Origin: Arthrobacter sp. FB24 | GTDB taxonomy: Bacteria > Actinomycetota > Actinomycetes > Actinomycetales > Micrococcaceae | Reading direction: 5' to 3' | NCBI RefSeq assembly: GCF_000196235.1 | Contig: NC_008537.1 | Coordinates: 95,539 to 159,538, forward strand | DNA length: 64,000 nt | In this document: piece after piece, positions 40,997 through 48,347 of the stretch | Layout of the letters: every line of letters begins with the position of its first letter | Numbering within the stretch: position 1 is the first letter of the stretch | Made by a program: the position numbers and the translations under genes | Notes under the pieces: generated by a model | Told to the model about the DNA's origin: nothing | The model's input: only the letters and a program-made list of their open reading frames with translations | Databases searched by the model: none

Positions 40997-41844
40997 GATT
41001 TCCCCGGACCCAGATTCTCCAGCACGTACCCCGAGGGATACTGCGACGATCCGGAGAGACCGGGCCGGAACCTCGGGGTCTGCCTCAGCGGGCGAACCGC
41101 CGTGATGGTTGACTTCAATCTCAGTAAACCGCTTAGGACGGTCTTGACGACGGGATTGGGGCGGGGCAGGCCCAAGGCCGCGGATTGACGCGGATCGTCC
41201 AGCATCGCAGATAGGAGAGTTTCAGTGGCCGGCCGGAGGGGCTTAGGAAGCCGGCCCCGAAGAACACCCAGCGTAGAGTCCATGAGTTCGAGCCCGGCCG
41301 GGCTCGCCGCCACATTTTGCCGCTCGTAGTCGTCCAGGAACGCGGCGGCACCAGCGAAGTCGCTTGGTATGTTCCGAAGACCCATGCGTTCTCCGAGGTC
41401 TGAGAAAAAATCAACTGCGGCTTGCTTCTCGGTTTCCAGAGATGCCCGCCAGGCATGGCGGTCGGCCCACCGGATGGGAACGACGAGCATTGTCATCAGG
41501 ACGTAAACAAAGTCTTCGTTGCTGCCAGGCACTCCCCTATGGACATTGCGCAAGAGTGCCACCATGGCGGCGCCCCGTTCGCTGTCGAGGCCGCCAGCGA
41601 TGATTTCGTAGATGACAATCGCCGTGTCGTAGGAGCGCTTTTGAGGACGTGAGCGGATCTCCCCGGTAGCGGCCAGCGTTCCAGCCAGCGAAGGGATGGA
41701 GAAGTTGCGATAGTACGCGAGGAAGAATCCCAGATCCATGTCCTCGGCCAGGTCGAAAAGGACGAAGCGTCGATAGATCTCTTCGTATTGGCTGCGGCTG
41801 AGCGTCCCCTGGCGCTTGAGGCTTTCTACTCGGCTTTTGTGCAT
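40993..41844 (-). CDS. MpaB-like (DUF2236) oxygenase-family protein
   Basis: About 283 residues from ATG 41844 (GGAG 10 nt upstream); the frame extends to a TTG at 41883, which is less likely. RRFVLFDLAEDMDLGFFLAYYRNFSIPSLAGTLAATGEI and YEIIAGGLDSERGAAMVALLRNVHRG, then VPIRWADRHAWR, match the MpaB/latex-clearing-protein-like family (heme-b binding in characterised members). It is first in the operon with the peptidase, membrane protein and EspR-like regulator. The substrate is unknown. Confidence 0.75.
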   Translation of the reverse strand: MHKSRVESLKRQGTLSRSQYEEIYRRFVLFDLAEDMDLGFFLAYYRNFSIPSLAGTLAATGEIRSRPQKRSYDTAIVIYEIIAGGLDSERGAAMVALLRNVHRGVPGSNEDFVYVLMTMLVVPIRWADRHAWRASLETEKQAAVDFFSDLGERMGLRNIPSDFAGAAAFLDDYERQNVAASPAGLELMDSTLGVLRGRLPKPLRPATETLLSAMLDDPRQSAALGLPRPNPVVKTVLSGLLRLKSTITAVRPLRQTPRFRPGLSGSSQYPSGYVLENLGPGKS

Positions 41845-41939
41845 CGAATCAAACTCCAGCAAAAGAGGCCACAGGTGCGACAAGGCTGAACCCAGCCTGG
41901 ACGTCAGAGCTCAAGATAGAGCACCCGCACCATGTGTAA

Positions 41940-41957
41940 CCTTAGACATGTCCAAGG
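41940..41957. promoter_or_regulatory. Palindrome upstream of the MpaB-EspR operon
   Basis: CCTTAGACATGTCCAAGG, one base different from the perfect 18-bp palindrome at 39003-39020. It is about 95 nt upstream of the chosen mpaB-like start, in promoter position, probably the operator of the EspR-like regulator. Confidence 0.6.
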
Positions 41958-42059
41958 TTTGAGTATAGTGGTTCACGGCCTATGCGCCCAGCCGTCCGAG
42001 CAACCTTGACCCTGGAGGAACGCGGTGCAGCAACAAGACGCGACACGCGGGGGCGTTTT

Positions 42060-42126
42060 CTGTAAACAAATCCCCGGATGCTTGGAAGGGCGGTGCTAGT
42101 TTCGACACAGTTGATAGCTGTAAACA
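42060..42126. repeat. CTGTAAACA direct repeats upstream of the small RHH gene and rep
   Basis: Two copies of the 9-mer CTGTAAACA (42060-42068 and 42118-42126), the second within the inverted repeat CTGT-AA-ACAG, in a 350-nt region before the replication genes. They may be operators for the ribbon-helix-helix-like protein at 42210 or part of the replication origin; only two copies exist, so a true iteron array is not shown. Confidence 0.4.
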
Positions 42127-42209
42127 GAAACTCAGGGCGATCGACTGCAGTAGCACCAGCGATGAAGCAGCCACGACCGTAAGTCGTGCGAGATTCAAAG
42201 GACATGACC

Positions 42210-42443
42210 ATGAGCGCAGTAATCAATCGTGGAGGCGGGCGGCCCAGTAAGGGACTCCGCAAATACATTGGCTTCCGCACGCAGGCTAAGACCGCGGAGG
42301 ACGTTCAGATGATCGCTGCCGCCAAGGGCATGACTGTCACTGACTACGTTTCCTCCGCCGTAGACCGTTCCCTGCGCGAAGATCTGGCGTTGCTGGATCA
42401 CTTCGCGCATCAGGAGGAACTGCCGATTCGAATAGCCTCTTAA
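42210..42443 (+). CDS. Small ribbon-helix-helix-like protein
   Basis: 77 residues starting at ATG 42210, with AAAGGA at 7 nt; ATG 42204 is too close. A basic N-terminus (NRGGGRPSKGLRKYIGFRTQ) precedes AEDVQMIAAAKGMTVTDYVSSAVDRSL, which reads as beta-strand-helix-helix of the CopG/Arc type. Located just before rep and followed by a terminator, it suits a copy-number or rep regulator. Confidence 0.6.
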   Translation: MSAVINRGGGRPSKGLRKYIGFRTQAKTAEDVQMIAAAKGMTVTDYVSSAVDRSLREDLALLDHFAHQEELPIRIAS

Positions 42444-42448
42444 CAGAA

Positions 42449-42473
42449 GAAGGCCCGCACTAGGCGGGCCTTC
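42449..42473 (+). terminator. Strong hairpin terminator between the RHH-like gene and rep
   Basis: GAAGGCCCGC (42449-42458) pairs perfectly with GCGGGCCTTC (42464-42473), a 10-bp stem with a 5-nt loop, 6 nt after the stop. It should isolate the small regulator from rep. Confidence 0.75.
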
Positions 42474-42527
42474 GAAGCTGAAGATCCACGATCCGGGAAG
42501 CTTGCCGGCGAACAGATCGTAGATCGA

Positions 42528-44492
42528 ATGAAAGTCCTTCACAGGACTTCCCTTGTGTTTCAAACCGATCTTGCAGGATCGGTCCTTAGTCATTCCCTCG
42601 ACAGGAATATCATCATCGTACAACAGCACAGTCGCGTGCTGCCAGCCCAAAACAGGGATGGCGTGTCGCGAGAACCATCCGCCGCTTGTGGCGCCGCTCA
42701 AGCCTGGGCCGCCCTGGCACCTCTCCTTGCCGGACAGCCCCGTGTCCGGCTGTCCCGCGATGCAGGCAAGACTTACCCCCAGAAGCACGAACGCACCCTC
42801 AGCGGCACTCTCCCTACCCTTCCTGCTGCGGTGCGAATTTTCGGCAAAGACGGCACGTGCGCGGCGATTTTCCTTGACTTTGATTCCTCGGTAGCCGGCG
42901 TCGACCGGGTACAGAAGGACGTCCGCTCCGTCCAAACTTGGCTGCACTCAGTTGGCGCACGCTGGATCGAGGACTACTCCCCCAACGGTGGCCGGCACGT
43001 CTACATCCCGCTCGCTCAGCGGGTCACTTTCTCTGAAGCGCGTGATCTTGTCGAGGCGCTGGGCGTCCGGTACCGGACCCTGGACAAGACCCCGCATCAG
43101 AACCTCCTCCACGGCTGCATGCGCACCCCCGGCTCCCCGCACAAGCGCGGCGGCCATCAGGAACTCGCGATGCCTTTGTCCAGGGCCTACGACGTTGCCC
43201 GCCGGCCCAACGCACCAAAGGTCTGGGCCACAATGATCGCCGACCTGACGCGGGAGATCAACGCCGTGCGGGCTCTCCGCCTTGAAGAAGTCTTCGACTC
43301 AACGGCCGACAAGACCGCAGAGGCGCCCGCCCTGGGCGCCCCCGTTGGCCGGATGTCGCGCCCTATGCAGCTCATGGCACAGACCGGCCTCTACGACACC
43401 AACCGGTACGCAACCGACTCGGATGCCCGCCAGGCAATCGTCACGGGCGCCGCGGCCGCTGGCCTCCAGCTAGTCGACGTCGAACGCCGCATGATGCAAG
43501 GGACCTGGCCCGGACTCGCATCCTTCTATGCCCGGTACTCGTCCAAGCACCGCATGCCGGCGCTCCGTCGCGACTGGACCAACGCCGTCGCTTACCTGAA
43601 AAAGAACGCCGCTGCCGAAACGAATCACAATGTCCGTAAATCCCCCACAAGCCAGCCAATTACACAGCCCCCACTACTCAAGGGGCACGGCATAACTGCA
43701 AATCCCGATGCCGAGCATCGGTTCATCCGGACCTGGCGGAATGCGCTTCGAACCAGGGAGGTGAACTACCAAGAATCTAGGACGGGACTGGCACGCAGGA
43801 TGGTGCTCAGATCATTGGGTGAGGCAGCGCATATGACCGCCTCACGGTTTATCGAATTCGGAGTTCGGTCCATTGCCGTGGCCACCGGACTCGACCACAC
43901 CACGGTTGCGCTCCACCTGAAGGCGCTGCGCAGCGAGAGGGAGCCCTTGATTACCCTTGTCGAGGAAGCACGAGGTACGAAGGGTGATCTGTACATGCTG
44001 AGTGTCCCCGAAGAGCTGAAAGCCGCCGCAGAGGACGCCTCCTGGCAGAAGGGGAAGATCCACGCCCTCCGCCCGGTCTTCAGAGAACTTGGTCTACCGG
44101 CCGCGTTCGTCTACGAGGCCCTCGAGCACTCCCCGGCCATGTCCACTACCGAGATTGTGCGAGTCACCCGGCTTTCCCGGTCGACAGTAAACGAGGCGCT
44201 CGAGATCCTTGCCGCCTGGAATCTGCTGTCAAGGGACGCCGGCAGATTCTGGTCGATCGTGGCATCGACTTCGCTGAGGCAGCTCGCAGAACAGTTCGGG
44301 GTGCTTGAAGCCGTCGCCGCACAGCTCCAGCGGTACCGCCAGGACCGGGTTATCTGGCGCGAATGGTTGGCCAAGCACGTGAATACCGTCGCCGAGCTCC
44401 TCTCACCTGGGGAGGACTACCCCTGGCATGAGTTTGAAGGGCCACCGGACGAGTGGTCACTGCCGGATATCGCCTTCGGCAGAGCTAGCTAG
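42528..44492 (+). CDS. Plasmid replication initiator with archaeo-eukaryotic primase-like domain
   Basis: 654 residues. AAIFLDFDSS carries the DxD metal motif and NGGRHVYIPLA the second primase motif, followed by LHGCMRTPGSPHKRGGHQEL: the AEP/prim-pol signature used by Rep proteins of actinobacterial plasmids. The C-terminal half has two apparent helix-turn-helix stretches (IAVATGLDHTTVALHLKAL and IVRVTRLSRSTVNEALEIL) suited to origin binding. It marks this DNA as an independent replicon. The ATG 42528 start lacks a strong ribosome site and could lie a little downstream. Confidence 0.8.
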   Translation: MKVLHRTSLVFQTDLAGSVLSHSLDRNIIIVQQHSRVLPAQNRDGVSREPSAACGAAQAWAALAPLLAGQPRVRLSRDAGKTYPQKHERTLSGTLPTLPAAVRIFGKDGTCAAIFLDFDSSVAGVDRVQKDVRSVQTWLHSVGARWIEDYSPNGGRHVYIPLAQRVTFSEARDLVEALGVRYRTLDKTPHQNLLHGCMRTPGSPHKRGGHQELAMPLSRAYDVARRPNAPKVWATMIADLTREINAVRALRLEEVFDSTADKTAEAPALGAPVGRMSRPMQLMAQTGLYDTNRYATDSDARQAIVTGAAAAGLQLVDVERRMMQGTWPGLASFYARYSSKHRMPALRRDWTNAVAYLKKNAAAETNHNVRKSPTSQPITQPPLLKGHGITANPDAEHRFIRTWRNALRTREVNYQESRTGLARRMVLRSLGEAAHMTASRFIEFGVRSIAVATGLDHTTVALHLKALRSEREPLITLVEEARGTKGDLYMLSVPEELKAAAEDASWQKGKIHALRPVFRELGLPAAFVYEALEHSPAMSTTEIVRVTRLSRSTVNEALEILAAWNLLSRDAGRFWSIVASTSLRQLAEQFGVLEAVAAQLQRYRQDRVIWREWLAKHVNTVAELLSPGEDYPWHEFEGPPDEWSLPDIAFGRAS

Positions 44493-44624
44493 GGGCGTAG
44501 ATGGAAGAGCCGTGCCTCAAGCCTCTCCCTTGCTCAAGGACCTTCGCAGTCCGCGATCTCGTGCCATAACCCATGCCATAGGACCTGTAGGAAGCTAGTA
44601 CTCGGGATCAGCGTGACGCGTTTT

Positions 44625-45362
44625 TCACTCCTTGGCGAGATTTCCATGCACGTGGAGCTTGAGAGCTGCCGATACAAGGGCGCTCCGCGACGGAGCCCCC
44701 ATTTCTACGACCTTCTCATCAAGCCAGGCGACTTGGAGTCCGTCGAGCCGAAGCTGAATCTGAATACCGGCCTCTCCCCTCTTTCGAGGCGCGCGTCGCG
44801 GCATGCCAGAGCTCGACATCACTGTTTCGACCGCGAACTCGCTCGAAATCGTTTCTTCATCCAATGCCTCAAATGCATCGATGAGCAGGTCCGCGTAAGT
44901 CGTCCGTGCTTGGTGAACGACATCCTTTACAACAGCTAGCAAGGCTGGCGGTAGGTAGACTCCGACGTTGCGAAGCCCTCCTGAAACCGTTTCGGATGCC
45001 TTCTTCGCCTGGGATGCACCCTGCGTGGACTCCGACCTTTGTCTGCCGGGTGATGGACTTGTTTGAGGACCGGTAGACACCCGTTCGGACTCAGGCCTAA
45101 CGCTCTCATCTTGCTTAGAGGTCAGTTCGAGTGTGTCAATACCATTGGAGTCTGGGTCCGCCGCGGGAGTTGGAAGAACCCGGCCGGATTTCGGCGCCGT
45201 CGCTTCCTCCCGTCGTTCAGGCTTTACGGCTTGATTGACCTGTTCAGTAGTTTGACCGACGTTCCCTCGCCGTTTCGGGGCCAGTAAGCCCTGCAAAGCT
45301 GCGCCACGGGCTGGAGCCGGCGCTGGGGCGAATGCACCGGAAAGGTTAGGCCGACCGCTCAT
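44625..45362 (-). CDS. ParB-like partition partner with C-terminal RHH-type domain
   Basis: 245 residues. The first half is low-complexity Pro/Ser/Glu-rich; the C-terminal part (GLRNVGVYLPPALLAVVKDVVHQARTTYADLLIDAF, and IQIQLRLDGLQVAWLDEKVVEMGAPSRSALVSAALKLHV) looks like two ribbon-helix-helix units. Its start overlaps the parA stop by 4 nt. This fits the small non-ParB centromere-binding partners of type Ib partition systems. It shares no obvious ParB-CTPase motif. Confidence 0.65.
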   Translation of the reverse strand: MSGRPNLSGAFAPAPAPARGAALQGLLAPKRRGNVGQTTEQVNQAVKPERREEATAPKSGRVLPTPAADPDSNGIDTLELTSKQDESVRPESERVSTGPQTSPSPGRQRSESTQGASQAKKASETVSGGLRNVGVYLPPALLAVVKDVVHQARTTYADLLIDAFEALDEETISSEFAVETVMSSSGMPRRAPRKRGEAGIQIQLRLDGLQVAWLDEKVVEMGAPSRSALVSAALKLHVHGNLAKE

Positions 45363-46300
45363 GCTTGGTTACCGCTTTCGATGTCGTTGAGACGAGCCAG
45401 GATCTCCCCGGTCAGCTGCTCGTACTCTTCGGCCAGTCCTCCGGCGTTGCGGGAGAAGAATCCGTCGGCGGGCTTTTCTCCGGCTCTGAGGGCTTTCAAC
45501 CGATTTTTTTGGGCGTCCGTGACCGCACCCTCCAGCTCGTGGAACAGTAAGCCCTTCCGACGCGCGTCCGCACTGGCGCTCTCCAAGTTCCGGATTCGAG
45601 TCTCGAAGACCGGAGCGACGGTGCCAAGCATTTCCTCGAGCGTCTCTCTCACGCTGCGCTCCAGCCGCAGAGAACGGGGCCCAACGCCGAACAGAACTAT
45701 GCCGGCCAATTGCAGGTTCGGGTTACGGTCTCTGACGGCCATGAAGCGACGGGCAATGCGTTCAACACCGTCGATGCTGGCATCATCTGAACGCGTAGGG
45801 ATCACAACGGCGCTCGAGATAGCGAAGGCACCCTCAACGAGAATGCGTTCCCCTGGCGGCGTGTCGATCAAGATGAGGTCGTAGTCGTCTGCCAGAGGTG
45901 CGAGCACGGTGTAAAGCATGTCCCCGAAGTCGCCCGCATCGGATCGGTTGGACCTCGAAACCATAAGGCCCTGAATGTCTTCGAGGTCCTGGCCACCGGG
46001 GATGACGTCCAGGTTCTCCCTTACGTCGCGGAGAATCATTGGTGCTGTACCGGCCACGAGTGCATGGAATAGTTCGCGTCCGCTCTGCCGTTCGTACCCG
46101 AGATCCCGGGCGAGGTCGCCTTGGGGGTCGAGGTCGACCATTAGAACCCGGGAACCGGCCAAGGCTACATATCCGCCTACGTTGGCCGCGGTGGTGGTCT
46201 TACCCACTCCCCCTTTACCGTTCGCCAGAGATATCACGCGGTCGATTGCCCGCGTTTCTCGAGACTTCGCTGGTACTGAGGCTTGCAGTGATCGTGCCAT
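45359..46300 (-). CDS. parA: ParA plasmid-partition ATPase
   Basis: 313 residues. Deviant Walker A ANGKGGVGKTTTAANVG (about 27-43), Walker A' VLMVDLDPQGDLARDLGY, and Walker B LILIDTPPGE are intact. AGGAG lies 11 nt before the ATG at 46300. With the downstream DNA-binding gene it makes a partition operon 0.9 kb from rep, as in low-copy plasmids. The short N-terminus without an HTH suggests type Ib. Confidence 0.9.
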   Translation of the reverse strand: MARSLQASVPAKSRETRAIDRVISLANGKGGVGKTTTAANVGGYVALAGSRVLMVDLDPQGDLARDLGYERQSGRELFHALVAGTAPMILRDVRENLDVIPGGQDLEDIQGLMVSRSNRSDAGDFGDMLYTVLAPLADDYDLILIDTPPGERILVEGAFAISSAVVIPTRSDDASIDGVERIARRFMAVRDRNPNLQLAGIVLFGVGPRSLRLERSVRETLEEMLGTVAPVFETRIRNLESASADARRKGLLFHELEGAVTDAQKNRLKALRAGEKPADGFFSRNAGGLAEEYEQLTGEILARLNDIESGNQA

Positions 46301-46833
46301 CGGCCGGCTGTTCTCCTACGTGCTGGAAGGCGGATGTTCCTACCGTCAAAGCTACGCGAGTACTCGTTTGTTCTCCGGCATTGACACGGGTTGGATGCAC
46401 AGTTTTAGATCCGGTGGGTTGCAAGGCTTCGACACCTATTCGTTTACCTGCTTGAGCAAGGGTTGGAAGGTTCATGGACATGTAGGCAGTCTTTTATGCA
46501 CGTCATAAGGTGCACATTCCTGCATGAGATATGGGTGAAGTTGCGGTGTGACCTATCATTTGGAGGCACGCCAGGAAGCAGGCGTTCCGTACAACCTGTT
46601 GTTCAATCAGATTTCACGCCTGACGTATGGCAAGCCTTATGGCACGACGGACAATACACCGTCAGCTTGGTTCAATCTCTGATCTTGACCAACGGGACTC
46701 GGCCACGACTCTTCGGCTGGGCTCATAACAAGTGGGTCGTTACCAGCACTAGAGAGCAGGAAAGGTGCCGTCCTAACAAAGACCCTCTAGATAACGCTAC
46801 GCACGCCGCCGGCCCCGTCAAGGGCCGGCATCT
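46301..46833. other. Region upstream of parA, possible centromere/promoter
   Basis: No supported gene in about 530 nt. It should hold the parA promoter. TGCAC (46497-46501) and GTGCA (46510-46514) form an inverted repeat with 8-nt spacing, possibly a partition-protein site. No clear tandem parS-type array was seen. Confidence 0.4.
46810..46831 (-). terminator. Hairpin terminator next to the truncated antitoxin-like gene
   Basis: GCCGGCCC (46810-46817) pairs with GGGCCGGC (46824-46831), a perfect 8-bp stem with a 6-nt loop, 2 nt beyond the minus-strand stop at 46834-46836. It looks like the original terminator of that gene. Confidence 0.6.
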
Positions 46834-47077
46834 AGTGCCATCGATAGGAGTCCAGCGCTTGGAGCAGGGGAGCGGTGCCCTTTTCCAGCTGGTCGACGGG
46901 GCGGTTCCCGGCAAGAGCCCGTGATGGGGTGACCATCCAGAGGGTGAAGTAGTTATGCGGAATTTTCAGATCCATGGCCCGTTGGAAGAGCGTTGTCACT
47001 GCGGCCTGGAGCTGTCCTCCGGGGAGGAACTGGAAGCCTGGGCAGTAGGTCCCGTCTCCGACGATCTGTTTACCGGA
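46834..47077 (-). pseudogene. 5'-truncated gene resembling MbcA/ParS-type (DUF2384) antitoxin C-terminus
   Basis: An 80-residue open stretch without a start codon and bounded upstream by a stop reads DGTYCPGFQFLPGGQLQAAV, then NYFTLWMVTPSRALAGNRPVDQLEKGT and DSYRWH. The order (FQF, WL/WM..TP, L.G..PVD.L) is that of the toxin-binding C-terminal domain of RES-Xre/MbcA-type antitoxins. The N-terminus and any toxin gene are gone. The break adjoins the recombinase pair at 47100, so insertion of that element may have removed it. The family assignment is by eye. Confidence 0.5.
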
Positions 47078-47132
47078 CTAAGTTGACGGTTCACGGCGCG
47101 TGTCGCCGGCCTGGACGAGCTCCTTCAGAGTC

Positions 47133-48347
47133 ATGCTTTTGGTCATGGATCTCTCGGATCGCAGTTGGGATAGGCATCGAGCGGAGGGACTGACTGTCGC
47201 GAACGTCGGGCGGGTGATTCCTCGCTCCAGTGTTCCTGGGTTCGTGGTCCTCGACGCGATGGGCGAGGAGTTCGCTCCTGCCACGGAGTATCTGCTTGAG
47301 CTGGCAGCGTCGGACCGTTCGCCTCAGACGGTACGAACTTATGCCTTGTCGTTGCTTCGGTTCCTTCGCTTTTTGTGGGCTGTCGGGGTCAGCTGGGAGC
47401 AGGCAACGTCCCTTGAAGCGCGTGACTTCGTGTTGTGGGCGCGCCAGGCCGAGAAGTTCGTCGGGAATCGTAACGTCCCGCAGCGGCGGGGGAGCCGGAA
47501 CCTTGTCACGGGAAAGAAGCATCTAGGAATGCGTTACTCACCCTCGACGATCAACCACACGACGACGGTGTGTAAGGAGTTTTACGCTTTCCAGCTTCGG
47601 ATGGGTGACGGGCCCATCGTGAATCCTTTCGAGCTGCGCCGTGGGCGATCCCATGCGCATCATGATCCTCAGCGGGAGTTTGCCCCGGTGCGGCGCCAGC
47701 CCTTGCGTCAGCGCGAGGCGCACCGGGTGCCCAGATCAATCCCGGACGGAAAGTTCAACGATCTGTTTCGCCGTTTGCGGTCCAACAGGGACCGGGCGTT
47801 GGTGGCGTTTTATGTCAGCAGCGGTGCACGGGCGAGCGAGCTGCTCGGGCTCACGGGTGACCGGGTCAACGTGGGTGACCAGCTGATCGGCGTTTACCGC
47901 AAAGGTGGCCAGCTGCAATGGTTGCCCGCGGCGCCTGATGCTTTCGTATGGCTTCGGCTCTATCAGCTCGAAGGAGGCGTTGCCGGCCCGGATGAACCGG
48001 TTTGGCTCACGCTGCGGGGCGAGCCCCGTCCTCTGACCTACGAAGCCATGCGCGCCGTACTGAGACGCTGCAACGACCTGCTCGGTTCGAACTGGACGCT
48101 GCACGATCTGCGGCACACGTTCGCGATCCGAGCGCTCGAGGGCGGGATGGGCCTTCACGAAGTCCAGGAGTTACTGGGTCACCAATCGCGGACTACGACC
48201 ACGGTCTATGCGGTTCCGCATATGGAGGAAGTCATCGAGCACTACCGGACCCATCTGAGCAGCAGGACTTCCCCTGCCATTGACAGTTCACCGGCCGGCC
48301 AGCCCTATAACCCCGACGAGTTGCGCGTGCTTTGGGGGAACCAGTGA
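47133..48347 (+). CDS. Tyrosine recombinase, first of a Tn554-like pair
   Basis: About 404 residues. The catalytic residues are visible: Arg in SSGARASELLGL, H-x-x-R in LHDLRHTFA, His in LLGHQSRTTTT and the Tyr in VYA. An N-terminal SAM-like core-binding domain (TEYLLELAASDRSPQTVRTYALSLLRF) precedes them. Starts at GTG 47100, ATG 47133 or ATG 47145 are possible. Its stop overlaps the GTG of the next recombinase (GTGA), as in tnpA-tnpB of Tn554-type transposons. Confidence 0.85.
   Translation: MLLVMDLSDRSWDRHRAEGLTVANVGRVIPRSSVPGFVVLDAMGEEFAPATEYLLELAASDRSPQTVRTYALSLLRFLRFLWAVGVSWEQATSLEARDFVLWARQAEKFVGNRNVPQRRGSRNLVTGKKHLGMRYSPSTINHTTTVCKEFYAFQLRMGDGPIVNPFELRRGRSHAHHDPQREFAPVRRQPLRQREAHRVPRSIPDGKFNDLFRRLRSNRDRALVAFYVSSGARASELLGLTGDRVNVGDQLIGVYRKGGQLQWLPAAPDAFVWLRLYQLEGGVAGPDEPVWLTLRGEPRPLTYEAMRAVLRRCNDLLGSNWTLHDLRHTFAIRALEGGMGLHEVQELLGHQSRTTTTVYAVPHMEEVIEHYRTHLSSRTSPAIDSSPAGQPYNPDELRVLWGNQ

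Noticed and set aside
46215..46481. 88-residue minus-strand frame overlapping the parA start
   Set aside because: It overlaps the N-terminus of ParA in another frame, has no family resemblance and covers the likely parA promoter.
46463..46924. 153-residue plus-strand frame upstream of the recombinases
   Set aside because: No motif or ribosome site, and it runs antisense through the better supported antitoxin-like fragment.
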